Shown piece by piece: positions 1-9,654 of a DNA stretch of 64,000 bases. Every line of letters starts with the position of its first letter. Positions within the stretch are counted from its first letter, which is position 1. Under the pieces are notes generated by a model. It was not told the origin of the DNA. It saw only the letters and a program-made list of their open reading frames with translations, and did no database searches. The position numbers and the translations under genes are program-made. The DNA is from Flavobacteriales bacterium ALC-1 (lineage in GTDB: Bacteria > Bacteroidota > Bacteroidia > Flavobacteriales > Flavobacteriaceae), in the NCBI GenBank assembly GCA_000171875.1, contig ABHI01000003.1:558001-622000 (forward strand), given 5' to 3'.

Positions 1-1002
1 GTAGATGTAGCAAGTTTAAAAGCAGAATTTCAATACCAGTATCAAAAAGCTAATGGTTTTAGATTTAGGGATAAGTTCTTTGCTAATTCTACTAAATATA
101 ATAAAATAGCATCGAAATTCCCTAAGCTTTTTAATGGGCTGTTTCAAACCAAATTTATAGCTGGTTATATGAAGTTAGTTTTAGGTATTCATCCAAAGCG
201 AAGCTTTCCGGAAATTTCTAAACCATATTCTAAAATAGATTCAGAATCCAAGACCATTGATGATACTAAAAAGGAGGCAAAAACTGTCTATTTATTTGTA
301 GATGAATTTATTAATTATTTAGAATCTTCTATAGCGATTGACTCTAAACTTTTACTTGATAAATTGGGGTACAATGTTCTTATTTTAAGTAAATTAGAGA
401 GTGGTCGATCTTTTTTATCTAAAGGCTTTTTAGAAGAAGCTAAGGCTATTGCAAATACAAATATTACTTACTTAAAAGAAAAGATTAATGAAGACAGCGT
501 GTTAATAGGAATTGAACCTTCTGCGATTCTTACTTTTAAAGATGAATACCTAAAATTAGCAGATAATATAGATGCAGCCAAGTCTATTGCAAAGCATAGC
601 TTTTTAATAGAAGAATTTATTCAGCAAGAAATAGAACTAGGTAACATTACTACAGAGCAATTTACTAAAGAGCGTAAAACCATTAAGTTTCATGGACATT
701 GTCACCAAAAGGCCTTAACAAATCAAAAGTCGAGTTTTGATATGCTTAATCTGCCTAAAAATTACAAAGTAACAATTATTCCAAGTGGTTGTTGCGGAAT
801 GGCTGGTAGTTTTGGTTACGAAAAAGCGCATTATGAAGTGAGTATGCAAGTTGGTGAACAAACACTATTTCCTGCTGTTAGAAAAGCTTCTGATGACACA
901 GTCATTTCTGCGAATGGTACAAGTTGTAGGCATCAAATTAAGGATGGCACTGGTAGAGTAGCAAAACATCCTATTACAATTTTAAAAGAAGCATTGTTAT
1001 AA
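1..1002 (+). CDS. FAD-linked oxidase / Fe-S oxidoreductase, C-terminal part (partial)
   Basis: The reading frame is open from base 1, so the gene begins upstream of the window; 333 residues are visible. The first residues (VDVASLKAEFQYQY) resemble the stretch just after the second CxxCxxCxxxCP cluster in large D-2-hydroxyacid dehydrogenases of the GlcD/YdiJ type. The C-terminus has the two halves of a cysteine-rich CCG domain: GHCHQKAL near nt 690-715 and PSGCCGMAGSFGYE near nt 780-820. Such proteins oxidise a 2-hydroxy acid at FAD and pass electrons through Fe-S clusters. The substrate cannot be read from this fragment. A Met at 169 is an internal residue and not the start. Confidence 0.85.
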   Translation, partial: VDVASLKAEFQYQYQKANGFRFRDKFFANSTKYNKIASKFPKLFNGLFQTKFIAGYMKLVLGIHPKRSFPEISKPYSKIDSESKTIDDTKKEAKTVYLFVDEFINYLESSIAIDSKLLLDKLGYNVLILSKLESGRSFLSKGFLEEAKAIANTNITYLKEKINEDSVLIGIEPSAILTFKDEYLKLADNIDAAKSIAKHSFLIEEFIQQEIELGNITTEQFTKERKTIKFHGHCHQKALTNQKSSFDMLNLPKNYKVTIIPSGCCGMAGSFGYEKAHYEVSMQVGEQTLFPAVRKASDDTVISANGTSCRHQIKDGTGRVAKHPITILKEALL

Positions 1003-1010
1003 ATGGACAC

Positions 1011-1040
1011 TGTCATTGCGAGGACAAAGGACATGGCAAT
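1011..1040. repeat. REP-like palindromic fragment (TGTCATTGCGAGGA...GGCAAT)
   Basis: The gap between the oxidoreductase and aroC contains TGTCATTGCGAGGA at 1011 and GGCAAT ending at 1040, with ATTGC/GCAAT arms. This resembles a dispersed intergenic repeat core (TGTCATTGCGAGG...TGGCAATC) that I recall from many bacterial genomes. Only one copy is visible in the window, so its repeated nature is inferred from memory of the motif. Confidence 0.45.
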
Positions 1041-1113
1041 CTTTTCAAAGTAAACCTTATACAATTTTTGTTTCTATTGATATAACTTTTACTTTAGCCA
1101 AAAATATGTTGAT

Positions 1114-2178
1114 ATGGCAGGAAATTCCTTCGGAAAATTATTTAAACTCACCACTTTTGGTGAATCTCATGGTAAAGCCATTGGCGGAATTATTGATGGC
1201 TGTCCTGCTGGATTAGAGCTCGATTTTGAAGCCATTCAGAATGAAATGGAGCGTCGTAAACCAGGTCAATCTAAAATTGTTACACAGCGCAAAGAACCTG
1301 ATACTGTTGAATTTTATTCAGGAATTTTTGAAGGCCAAACCACAGGAACTCCAATTGGGTTTGTGATACATAATACCAATCAAAAATCAAACGATTATTC
1401 ACATATAAAAGACGTGTATCGCCCTAGTCATGCAGATTACACTTATGATCAAAAATATGGCGTACGTGATTATAGAGGAGGAGGTAGAAGCTCTGCAAGA
1501 GAAACGGCTTGTCGTGTTGTAGCTGGTGCTATTGCAAAACAAATGTTGTCTTCTGTAAAAGTAAACGCGTTTACATCTTCAGTAGGTGATATTTTTATTG
1601 ATAAGCCTTATCAAGATTTAGATTTTTCTAAAATTGAATCTAATGTCATTCGTTGTCCAGATGAAGCTACAGCTGAGAAAATGATAGCTAAAGTACAGGA
1701 AGTAAAAAAACAAGGGGATACCATTGGTGGTACCATAACTTGTGTATTACAAAATGTTCCTGTGGGTTTAGGAGAACCTGTTTTTGATAAACTGCATGCA
1801 GAACTCGGCAAAGCCATGTTATCTATTAATGCAGTAAAAGGCTTTGAATATGGAAGCGGTTTTTGTGGTGCGAAAATGAAAGGTAGCGAACACAATGATA
1901 AGTTTAATGAAGATGGAAGTACACAAACTAATTTATCTGGTGGAGTACAAGGCGGTATAAGTAATGGTATGGATATATACTTTAGAGTTGCTTTTAAGCC
2001 CGTAGCGACAACATTACAAAAACAAGATACCATAAATAGTAAGGGTGAACCTGTAGAAATGCAAGGCAAAGGACGTCACGATCCATGTGTTGTGCCAAGA
2101 GCTGTACCAATTGTTGAAGCTATGGCTGCATTGGTTTTAGCGGATTATGTCTTGTTAGATAGAGTAAGTAAGCTATAA
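1114..2178 (+). CDS. aroC: chorismate synthase
   Basis: AroC converts 5-enolpyruvylshikimate-3-phosphate to chorismate in the last common step of aromatic amino acid synthesis, using reduced FMN. The 354-residue length is normal for the family. Signatures are [14 protein letters not shown] near the N-terminus, [32 protein letters not shown], and [18 protein letters not shown] near the C-terminus. The start at 1114 ([20 protein letters not shown]) is chosen because it gives the standard family N-terminus. The gene is preceded by a short gap with a REP-like sequence and followed by an unrelated lipoprotein gene, so it is probably transcribed alone. Confidence 0.97.
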   Translation: MAGNSFGKLFKLTTFGESHGKAIGGIIDGCPAGLELDFEAIQNEMERRKPGQSKIVTQRKEPDTVEFYSGIFEGQTTGTPIGFVIHNTNQKSNDYSHIKDVYRPSHADYTYDQKYGVRDYRGGGRSSARETACRVVAGAIAKQMLSSVKVNAFTSSVGDIFIDKPYQDLDFSKIESNVIRCPDEATAEKMIAKVQEVKKQGDTIGGTITCVLQNVPVGLGEPVFDKLHAELGKAMLSINAVKGFEYGSGFCGAKMKGSEHNDKFNEDGSTQTNLSGGVQGGISNGMDIYFRVAFKPVATTLQKQDTINSKGEPVEMQGKGRHDPCVVPRAVPIVEAMAALVLADYVLLDRVSKL

Positions 2179-2244
2179 TTCTTATTTACATAATTAGTGA
2201 AAGTTGTTCAATTTTAATTAATTTAGTGCAACTAACTAACCACT

Positions 2245-3477
2245 ATGAAACCATCTTCTAAGCATTTATTGCTTTACCTCATTATTGTATTTATATTTTT
2301 AGGATGTTCTTCCGTTAAAACGGTTCCGTTTGAGAATTATGTAGATACTAAAACTAAAAAAACTCATGCTCAAGTAATAAAGACTTACAACCTCGAGAAC
2401 AAAGGAGTTTATGTAAGTAATGAATTTGATTGTGCACGTTTAAATGGTGTTAAACAACTTAATGATAGTACAGCAGTATTAGATATTTATCCAGAAAATT
2501 CACCGATTAATAATAGTGCCTATTTTGCTTTTAAAGCTTGGTCTAACACTCCCAAGGATTTTTATTTTGAGTTTAAATATCCAATAGGTTACAAGCACAG
2601 GTACGTTCCTAAAGTGAAAAGGAATAATGTATGGAAGGCAGTAGATTCTTCTCAAATTTTTAGAAATGATAGCATTGTTACTGTAAAATTGAGCCTTGAT
2701 AAGGAACCCATAGTGGTAGCAGCACAAGAGTTACAATCTTCTAAAGATGTTAAAAAGTGGTATACAAACCTCATTAAAGGTAAAGAAGATTATGTAAGAC
2801 TTGAGTCTTTTGGATCAACAACTTTAGGTAGAAATTTGCCAGTTTTAGATATTTACAGAGGTAATCCAGAAGGCAAGGAACTTATCGTTTTATTGACACG
2901 TCAGCATCCACCAGAAGTTACTGGCTTTTTTGCGTTTCAAGAGTTTTTAAAAACAGTTTTAGGTGATTCTGCTTTATCTGAAGAATTTCTTAACACCTAT
3001 AGAGTATTGGCATTTCCAATAATGAACCCCGATGGCGTAGATTTAGGACATTGGAGACATAACGCTAATGGTGTAGATACGAATAGGGATTGGTCTAAGT
3101 ATAACCAGCCAGAGATTAAACAAGCTGTAAAATACATTACTGAAAAAGTAAAACAAGATAAAAATAAAATTGTCCTTGGTTTAGACTTTCACTCAACATG
3201 GCATGATGTTTTTTATACCAATAAAATTAGAGAGAATACAACTTTCCCCAACTTTATAGACGATTGGTTTACCGCTTTAGAAAAAGAAATTCCGGGATAT
3301 AAAGTAAATGAGGCCTCAGGAAATAGTACCAAACCTGTTTCTAAAGGCTGGTTTTTATATGGTCATAATGCAGTTGGGATTACATATGAAATAGGGGATA
3401 AGACACCTAAAGATAAAATTAAACGCATGGGTAGAGTCTCAGCAACAGAAATGATGAAAATTTTAATAAAAAGATAG
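2245..3477 (+). CDS. M14 zinc carboxypeptidase, lipoprotein
   Basis: A 410-residue exported protein with a lipobox (LIIVFIFLGC), so probably anchored to a membrane facing the periplasm or surface. The zinc carboxypeptidase signature is complete: H221-x-x-E224 in RQHPPEVTGF, the third zinc ligand His316 in LDFHST, the DTNRDW segment, and the candidate general base Glu382 in YEIGDK. An N-terminal beta-rich domain of about 160 residues precedes the catalytic domain, as in cytosolic-carboxypeptidase-like members. It should remove C-terminal residues from peptides. Its stop codon touches the start of the next gene, a D-aminoacylase homologue, suggesting a shared transcript for peptide or modified amino acid breakdown. 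Confidence 0.88.
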   Translation: MKPSSKHLLLYLIIVFIFLGCSSVKTVPFENYVDTKTKKTHAQVIKTYNLENKGVYVSNEFDCARLNGVKQLNDSTAVLDIYPENSPINNSAYFAFKAWSNTPKDFYFEFKYPIGYKHRYVPKVKRNNVWKAVDSSQIFRNDSIVTVKLSLDKEPIVVAAQELQSSKDVKKWYTNLIKGKEDYVRLESFGSTTLGRNLPVLDIYRGNPEGKELIVLLTRQHPPEVTGFFAFQEFLKTVLGDSALSEEFLNTYRVLAFPIMNPDGVDLGHWRHNANGVDTNRDWSKYNQPEIKQAVKYITEKVKQDKNKIVLGLDFHSTWHDVFYTNKIRENTTFPNFIDDWFTALEKEIPGYKVNEASGNSTKPVSKGWFLYGHNAVGITYEIGDKTPKDKIKRMGRVSATEMMKILIKR

Positions 3478-5034
3478 ATGCGTCAATTTTGTTCTCTTTT
3501 AACTGTACTAAGTGTATTACTACTATCCTGTGGTAAAGAAAAAATTGAGGTAGATATTTTAATTGTAAATGGAACTGTTTATGATGGAAAAAGCATAGAT
3601 TCATCTGCAAATTCAATTGGAATAAAGGATGATAAAATTGTATTTATAGGTAATGTTGAAGATGTATCCATTACTTCCAAAAAAACAATTGATGCTTCTG
3701 GCTTAATAGTGTCACCGGGTTTTATTGACCCTCATACACATGCAGATAGAGATTTGAACGTTGCTAAAACGTCTCATAATCAACCTTTTTTATTTCAAGG
3801 TATTACTACAGTAATCGTTGGTAATGACGGGGATAGTTTTTATCCTGCTTCAAAGTATATTGATTTATATGAAACTCATGGTATAGGAACAAATGCAGTA
3901 TTACTAGTTGGTCATGGTACAATTAGAGAACAAGTTATGGGTAAAAGTGATAGGAAGGCAACAGCTGATGATATCACTAAAATGAAAGCCTTAGTTGCAC
4001 AAGAAATGAATTCTGGAGCATTCGGAATTTCAACAGGTTTGTTTTATTCACCTGGAAGTTATTCTAATACGGAAGAAGTAATTGCATTGGCAAAATCAGT
4101 AGCTGAATATGGTGGTGTTTATGACACCCATTTACGAGATGAAAGCTCTTATACTGTAGGTTTAGTACCAGCAATAGAAGAAGCTATAGAGATTGGGAGA
4201 CAAGCCAAATTACCAATTCATATTTCTCATATAAAATGCCTAGGAGTAGATGTTTGGCATCAAAGTGATTCCATCATTAAATTAGTAGGTGATGCACAAA
4301 AGGAAGGCATAAGTATAACAGCCAATCAATATCCTTATGATGCTTCTGCAACAGGCTTAAAAGCTGCTGTAGCCCCACGTTGGGCAGAGAGTGGAGGAAA
4401 AGATTCTCTTTTTATTAGATATCACAATAAAGACTTAAAGCAAAGAATTCTTAAAGACACTAAGACTAATATTACACGTCGAGGTGGCCCTGATAAATTA
4501 TTAATTGTCAAATCTGAAGATTCAGCCTTTATTGGTAAAACACTTTTAGACATCTCTAAAATGCTTAACACCTCTCCGGAAGAAGCCGTTTTTAAAGCTC
4601 TAGAAAGCGGCTATGTTAGAGTCGCGTCTTTTAATATGAACACAAAAGATATTCATAAATTTATGCAGCAATCATGGGTGGTTACGGGCTCTGATGGTAA
4701 TACAGGACATCCCAGAAAATATGGTTCTTTCCCAAGAAAGTATAACAAGTATGTAAAAGAAGACCAAGTTATTAATTTGGCAACTTTTATAAATAACAGT
4801 ACGTCTAAAACGGCAGAGATATTTAAAATTTCAAAGAGAGGACAATTACTAGAAGGTAATTTTGCTGATATCATCATTTTTAACCCAGAAAATTTTAGAG
4901 ATAAAGCAGATTACAAAGATGCTTTTCAGCTTTCTATAGGCTTAGAGTATAGTATTATCAATGGGCAAATTTCAATTGAAAACGGAAAGTTTAATGATGA
5001 ATTGAATGGACGTGTATTAAAAAAAACAAGATAG
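3478..5034 (+). CDS. N-acyl-D-amino-acid deacylase family amidohydrolase, lipoprotein
   Basis: A 518-residue metal-dependent amidohydrolase of the D-aminoacylase type. A short lipoprotein signal ends at LSVLLLSCGK. The amidohydrolase metal motif is H86-x-H88 in PGFIDPHTHADRD, followed by HLRDES, HISHIK and a late GSDGNTGHPRKYG segment typical of the family. The C-terminal beta domain ends in NFADIIIFNPENFRDKADY, also typical. The ATG follows the previous stop with no gap, so translation is probably coupled to the M14 peptidase. The natural substrate (N-acyl-D-amino acid, dipeptide or other amide) cannot be determined from sequence. Confidence 0.88.
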   Translation: MRQFCSLLTVLSVLLLSCGKEKIEVDILIVNGTVYDGKSIDSSANSIGIKDDKIVFIGNVEDVSITSKKTIDASGLIVSPGFIDPHTHADRDLNVAKTSHNQPFLFQGITTVIVGNDGDSFYPASKYIDLYETHGIGTNAVLLVGHGTIREQVMGKSDRKATADDITKMKALVAQEMNSGAFGISTGLFYSPGSYSNTEEVIALAKSVAEYGGVYDTHLRDESSYTVGLVPAIEEAIEIGRQAKLPIHISHIKCLGVDVWHQSDSIIKLVGDAQKEGISITANQYPYDASATGLKAAVAPRWAESGGKDSLFIRYHNKDLKQRILKDTKTNITRRGGPDKLLIVKSEDSAFIGKTLLDISKMLNTSPEEAVFKALESGYVRVASFNMNTKDIHKFMQQSWVVTGSDGNTGHPRKYGSFPRKYNKYVKEDQVINLATFINNSTSKTAEIFKISKRGQLLEGNFADIIIFNPENFRDKADYKDAFQLSIGLEYSIINGQISIENGKFNDELNGRVLKKTR

Positions 5035-5229
5035 ATTTCTATGCATATTCATATTTATTTAAGTCTATGGCTTCTTAAACTAAAAACAAATATCTAACTT
5101 GTTGCCAAATTCTAACTAAGAAAACTAATAACACTAACTATGAAACGAGCATATTCAAAATTGTATCACTCTACGTAATGATCAATAACGAATAGCATGT
5201 GACCATAATAAAGTAATAAACATCAACAC

Positions 5230-6555
5230 ATGAAAAAATTAGCATTACACTGGAAGATTTTAATAGGAATGGTACTCGGTTTGGTATTTGGATTTATTAT
5301 GCTCCAAATAGATGGCGGCAAGGGGTTTGTTTCAGATTGGATTAAACCACTAGGAACCATTTTTGTAAAACTTTTAAAGCTAATTGCTATTCCATTAATT
5401 TTAGCTTCACTTATAAAAGGAATATCAGATTTAAAAGATATTTCTAAGTTTAAGAATATTGGTTTAAAAACTATAGGCATATATATTGTTACGACAGTAA
5501 TTGCTATTTCAATTGGTTTAGCCTTAGTAAACATATTTCAACCTGGTGATGGTGTTTCAGAAGAAACTATAGCTAAATTAACTCAGACTTATTCAGAAAA
5601 TAGTAGTGTTAAAGCAAAAATTGCTGAAGCTTCCAAACAGATGGATTCTGGTCCATTACAGTTTTTAGAAGATATGGTACCAGATAATGCATTTTCTGCA
5701 TTAAGCAATAACAAATTGATGCTACAGGTAATTTTCTTTGCTATATTTTTAGGCATTTCATTATTGCTTATAGGAGAAAAGAAAGCCGCTCCATTAAAAA
5801 ACTTTTTTGATTCGTTAAACGATGTTGTATTAAAAATGGTGGATTTAATAATGCTTTCTGCGCCTTATGCTGTTTTTGCATTATTAGCAAATGTTGTTGT
5901 GTCTTCTGATGATCCAGATATTCTTTATGCATTATTAAAATATGCAGGTGTAGTTGTGTTAGGATTAGTTTTAATGATTGTTTTTTATTGTATTCTAGTT
6001 GGTACTATTACTAAAAAGAACCCTTTTTGGTTCCTAAAGCAAATGAGTCCAGCACAATTATTAGCTTTCTCTACAAGTAGTAGTGCAGCAACATTACCTG
6101 TAACTATGGAGCGCGTAGAAGAACATATTGGAGTCGATAAAGAAGTCTCTAGTTTTGTTTTACCAGTTGGTGCTACAATTAATATGGATGGTACTAGCTT
6201 ATATCAAGCAGTAGCTGCTGTATTTATTTTTCAAGCTTTAGGATTAGATTTAACTTTTGGAGATCAGATAACAATCGTTTTAACTGCATTATTAGCTTCA
6301 ATAGGTAGTGCAGCCGTTCCTGGAGCTGGTATGGTAATGCTAGTTATTGTTTTAGAATCTGTTGGCCTTCCTCCAGAATTATTACCAATAGGTTTAGCTT
6401 TAATATTTGCTGTTGATAGACCTCTAGACATGTGTAGAACGGTTGTAAACGTTACTGGTGATGCAACTGTCTCTATGGTTGTTGCAAAATCTGTTGGCAA
6501 ACTTGGTGAACCTAATGTGAAAAATTGGGATGATAATTATGATGATGTGAAATAA
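5230..6555 (+). CDS. dicarboxylate/amino acid:cation symporter (DAACS family)
   Basis: A 441-residue inner-membrane transporter of the GltP/DctA/EAAT type. The serine-rich re-entrant loop STSSSAATLPVT, the NMDGTSLYQ motif of TM7 and the substrate-site segment AVDRPLDMCRTVVNVTGDA of TM8 are all present. The Arg in DMCRTVV occupies the place that favours acidic amino acids or dicarboxylates; the choice between glutamate/aspartate and C4-dicarboxylates is unresolved. There are about eight hydrophobic helices. A 195-base gap separates it from the deacylase, so it probably has its own promoter. Confidence 0.93.
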   Translation: MKKLALHWKILIGMVLGLVFGFIMLQIDGGKGFVSDWIKPLGTIFVKLLKLIAIPLILASLIKGISDLKDISKFKNIGLKTIGIYIVTTVIAISIGLALVNIFQPGDGVSEETIAKLTQTYSENSSVKAKIAEASKQMDSGPLQFLEDMVPDNAFSALSNNKLMLQVIFFAIFLGISLLLIGEKKAAPLKNFFDSLNDVVLKMVDLIMLSAPYAVFALLANVVVSSDDPDILYALLKYAGVVVLGLVLMIVFYCILVGTITKKNPFWFLKQMSPAQLLAFSTSSSAATLPVTMERVEEHIGVDKEVSSFVLPVGATINMDGTSLYQAVAAVFIFQALGLDLTFGDQITIVLTALLASIGSAAVPGAGMVMLVIVLESVGLPPELLPIGLALIFAVDRPLDMCRTVVNVTGDATVSMVVAKSVGKLGEPNVKNWDDNYDDVK

Positions 6556-6620
6556 TTTTTCATCCTCATTAAAAGTTATTACATTTAGTATAAGATATTA
6601 CCAACCAAAATTATATTACA

Positions 6621-7658
6621 ATGAATGTTTGCTTTATAATGTATCCATGGGAAGACATTGACCCAGAAAACGATACGAGCTTGGCTTTAATTAAAGAGTG
6701 TGTTAAGCGTGGACATGGTCTTGCCATGTGTACACCAGCTAACCTAACCATTAGAGATAGCGTTACTAATGCCTTCTGTAATGTAATAGGTAGAATGGAA
6801 AAAGTGCCTTCTACACTAAAATCCTTTTATAATAAAGTAAAACTTAGAGAGGAAATGTTACCATTAGCTGGGTTTGATGCTATTTTCTTTAGAGCCAACC
6901 CTCCCTTAGATCCGTTAATGCTTAATTTTTTAGATTCGGTTAAGGACGATGTATTTATTATTAATTCATTGCAGGGCATGCGTGAAGCTAATAATAAACT
7001 ATATACAGCTGCCTTTGGTGACGCGCATAGTAATATTATTCCCAATACACATGTGTCTAAAAACAAGAAATATTTAGTACAACAGATAAAGGAATCTAAA
7101 GCTGATAAAATGATTTTAAAACCGCTCAATGGTTTTGGAGGTTCTGGTGTAATTTTGATTGAAAAATCGGCAATGAACAATATTAATTCACTCCTAGATT
7201 TTTATATCTCGGCTGGTGATGGTGAATCTAACTATGTTATTCTTCAAGATTATATAGAAGGTGCAGACCAAGGCGATGTTAGAGTTTTATTATTGAATGG
7301 TGAACCCGTTGGAGCCATGCGACGTATTCCAGGTTCTGATGATCATCGCTCTAATGTATCTGCAGGCGGTAGTATAGCAAAGCATACACTCACAAAAGCA
7401 GAAAAGGCATTGTGTAAACAAATTGGTCCTAAATTAGTAAAAGATGGATTGTATTTTGTTGGTATTGATGTTATTGGTGGAAAACTCGTTGAGGTTAATG
7501 TGATGTCACCAGGAGGGATCACTTACATTAATAAAGTTTATAAGAACAAGCGTAAGGTTGAAGAAAAAGTAATAGACTTTTTAGAAAGTAAAGTCATTGA
7601 TCAATTACAGGCTTTTGATAGACGTGCACGATTACGTAAAGCCGTTGATGAAGCTTAA
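6621..7658 (+). CDS. gshB: glutathione synthetase-like ATP-grasp ligase
   Basis: A 345-residue cytoplasmic ATP-grasp enzyme with the bacterial GshB signatures: KPLNGFGGSGV (ATP-binding loop), GDVRVLLLNGEPVGAMRRIP, RSNVSAGGS and VGIDVIGGKLVEVNVMSPGG (metal and ATP ligands). Classical GshB joins gamma-glutamylcysteine to glycine. No gamma-glutamylcysteine ligase is in the window, and the neighbours (N-formylglutamate amidohydrolase-like and DUF1704) are typical of uncharacterised amidoligase operons, so the real product may not be glutathione. It is the first gene of a tight operon with gaps of 10 bases or overlaps. The symbol reflects homology only. Confidence 0.8.
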   Translation: MNVCFIMYPWEDIDPENDTSLALIKECVKRGHGLAMCTPANLTIRDSVTNAFCNVIGRMEKVPSTLKSFYNKVKLREEMLPLAGFDAIFFRANPPLDPLMLNFLDSVKDDVFIINSLQGMREANNKLYTAAFGDAHSNIIPNTHVSKNKKYLVQQIKESKADKMILKPLNGFGGSGVILIEKSAMNNINSLLDFYISAGDGESNYVILQDYIEGADQGDVRVLLLNGEPVGAMRRIPGSDDHRSNVSAGGSIAKHTLTKAEKALCKQIGPKLVKDGLYFVGIDVIGGKLVEVNVMSPGGITYINKVYKNKRKVEEKVIDFLESKVIDQLQAFDRRARLRKAVDEA

Positions 7659-7668
7659 TTAATATTGC

Positions 7669-8487
7669 ATGTCAAAAATTAGTCAACTTAATACGCCATT
7701 AGTCTCAGTTGATTGGCTTAATGATAATAGAGATACTTCAAATTTAATTGTATTAGATGCTACAATTAATAAAGTAATTGATGCAACTTCAATTAGAATT
7801 CCTAAAGCTCGTTTCTTTGATATTAAGAAAAAATTTAGCGATGTTAAAGCTAAATTTCCAAGTACGCTGCCTAGTGTTGAACAATTTCAAACTGAAGCGC
7901 AAAAATTAGGTATTAATAGCGACTCTATTATTGTAGTTTATGATGATAAAGGTATTTACTCTAGTGCTAGAGCTTGGTGGTTATTCAAAGTATTTGGATT
8001 TAAGAATGTAGCCGTTTTAGATGGCGGATTACCAGAGTGGAAACATCAAGGGTTTAAGGTCGAAAATTTCACGGATAAAACTTATCCTCAAGGTAATTTT
8101 GAAGCCAAATACTATTCAAACTTAATGACCAATTTTAAAGGTGTTAATATCTATTCTAATGCGTCTAAGACTTTGATTTTAGATGCACGATCAGAAGCAC
8201 GTTTTAAATGTATGGTTGATGAACCCAGAGAAGGACTAAGGAGAGGAGCTATTCCAAATTCAAAAAACTTGCCTTACACTGAATTATTTAATGGCAACAT
8301 AATGAAGCCTAAAGCTGAACTGTCTATAATCTTTGCTAATTTAGTAAAAGACAAAGCACAACTTGTTTTTAGTTGTGGTTCTGGTATTACTGCCTGCATA
8401 TTAGCTTTGGCTGCCTCAATTTGTGATTATAAAGAATTAGTAGTCTATGATGGTTCATGGACAGAATATGGAACGTTAACAGATTAA
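7669..8487 (+). CDS. thiosulfate/3-mercaptopyruvate sulfurtransferase
   Basis: A 272-residue tandem-rhodanese protein. The inactive N-terminal rhodanese domain contains VYDDKGIYSSARAWWLFK, and the C-terminal domain carries catalytic Cys236 in FSCGSGITA. The CGSGxT loop fits the mercaptopyruvate sulfurtransferase subgroup better than thiosulfate rhodanese. It transfers sulfane sulfur to thiols or cyanide. There is no signal peptide. It is the second gene in the operon after the GshB-like ligase. Sulfur chemistry next to a thiol-peptide ligase is suggestive, but the link is inference. Confidence 0.88.
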   Translation: MSKISQLNTPLVSVDWLNDNRDTSNLIVLDATINKVIDATSIRIPKARFFDIKKKFSDVKAKFPSTLPSVEQFQTEAQKLGINSDSIIVVYDDKGIYSSARAWWLFKVFGFKNVAVLDGGLPEWKHQGFKVENFTDKTYPQGNFEAKYYSNLMTNFKGVNIYSNASKTLILDARSEARFKCMVDEPREGLRRGAIPNSKNLPYTELFNGNIMKPKAELSIIFANLVKDKAQLVFSCGSGITACILALAASICDYKELVVYDGSWTEYGTLTD

Positions 8488-8488
8488 T

Positions 8489-8824
8489 ATGAAAACAATC
8501 GATTGGACAAGAGATGAACTTGTAGCATATATTTTATTATTTGCTGCCAATTCAGATTTTAAAGAAGATAATAAAGAACGGAATGTCATTATATCTAAAG
8601 TGGATATGAATACCTTTCAGGACATCCATGAAGAGTTTGATAATGATAACGATTATCAAGGTATTAAAAAGATAATGGCGAGTCTAGAACAACATAATTA
8701 CAGCAAAGATGATGTTGAGGTGCTATTAGCTGATATTAAGGTCTTATTTTTCTCTGATGGTGAATTTAATATCAATGAACGAAACATGCTTAAATCATTA
8801 GAGCGCTTATTTAAAACTTTGTGA
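8489..8824 (+). CDS. small TerB-like helical protein
   Basis: A 111-residue acidic, all-helical cytoplasmic protein. The pattern of a helix, an acidic turn (SDFKEDNKERN), more helices, and a final FSDGEFNINERNMLKSLERL resembles the TerB/DjlA N-terminal fold, whose two acidic loops can bind metal. The ATG lies one base after the sulfurtransferase stop, and its own stop overlaps the next start (TGATG), so it is firmly inside the operon. Its function is unknown; a scaffold or metal-sensing role is only a guess. Confidence 0.6.
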   Translation: MKTIDWTRDELVAYILLFAANSDFKEDNKERNVIISKVDMNTFQDIHEEFDNDNDYQGIKKIMASLEQHNYSKDDVEVLLADIKVLFFSDGEFNINERNMLKSLERLFKTL

Positions 8825-9654
8825 TGCTTAGACTTTCTATAGATTCCATTATTTCTAAAATACAAGCAGAAGAAGCATTTGAAGCGATTTCTGATGATTA
8901 TGCATTCACCTTAAAGATTAGTAAATATGTACCTTATGCATGTGCAGCTGTACATGATGGGCATCAATTTAGAAAAGACCTTTGGGATAATTGTTTGCAT
9001 ACTGAATATGAGCGATGGTATGAGGAAGATCCAGAAACCAAGAATATGGTAATTTCTCATCCTATTGTAATTGCTGGATGTGATTCGAGATTTGAATACG
9101 ACCTAAATCGCGATCCTGAAAACGCTGTTTTTGAAACCGCTTGGGGAAAACAACTGTGGAGAAATCCATTGCCAGAACATGAAAAAACTAAAAGTCTTCA
9201 AAAGCATACTAATTTTTATAACGTCGTACATGCTCTAATATCTAAACTTGAAGATAAGTTCGGGATTTGTATCGTTTATGATATGCATAGTTATAATTGG
9301 CAACGTTGGGATAGGGAAGTGCCAACATGGAATTTGGGAACTTCTAATATAGATAATGAACGTTTTGGTGAACAAGTAGAGTCATGGAGACAGGCTTTAG
9401 CAAGTATAAAGCTGCCACATAATATTAAACCTACTGCTAAGATTAATGACACGTTTCAAGGGAATGGATATTTCTTGAAATTTATTACCAGTAATTTTAA
9501 TAATAGCTTAGTTTTGGCAACAGAAATAGCAAAAGTGTATTGCGATGAATATAAGCAGATTAATTATCCAGAGGTGGTTACTGCTGTAGAGCAACAATTG
9601 CAAACACTTTTACCTAAACACGCTAACGCATTTTATAATACGTTTAAAGACTAA
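8824..9654 (+). CDS. N-formylglutamate amidohydrolase-like protein
   Basis: A 276-residue member of the N-formylglutamate amidohydrolase (HutG/COG3741-3931) family. Visible markers are VPHAxxxxP-like residues at the start (YVPYACAAVHDGHQF), the RDLW-like segment, ADxDTxELY-like HTEYERWYEEDP and a DMHSYNW motif in the middle. The ATG at 8824 overlaps the previous stop as TGATG; an earlier in-frame GTG at 8821 is less likely. No histidine-degradation (hut) genes are nearby. Association with an ATP-grasp ligase and DUF1704 suggests hydrolysis of an amide in another small molecule or modified peptide. Confidence 0.78.
   Translation: MLRLSIDSIISKIQAEEAFEAISDDYAFTLKISKYVPYACAAVHDGHQFRKDLWDNCLHTEYERWYEEDPETKNMVISHPIVIAGCDSRFEYDLNRDPENAVFETAWGKQLWRNPLPEHEKTKSLQKHTNFYNVVHALISKLEDKFGICIVYDMHSYNWQRWDREVPTWNLGTSNIDNERFGEQVESWRQALASIKLPHNIKPTAKINDTFQGNGYFLKFITSNFNNSLVLATEIAKVYCDEYKQINYPEVVTAVEQQLQTLLPKHANAFYNTFKD

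Noticed and set aside
1016-1216. 66-codon ORF overlapping the aroC start
   Set aside because: It is out of frame with aroC, starts at a non-ATG codon inside the REP-like gap, and its sequence in the overlap is only the shadow of aroC.
5035-5229. Short ORF and possible RNA in the gap before the symporter
   Set aside because: The only ATG-started frame (near 5141) is 12 codons, and no stem-loop or conserved riboswitch-like core was seen.
8821-8823. GTG start for the N-formylglutamate amidohydrolase-like gene
   Set aside because: The ATG at 8824 overlaps the previous stop as TGATG and gives the normal N-terminus; the GTG adds just one residue.
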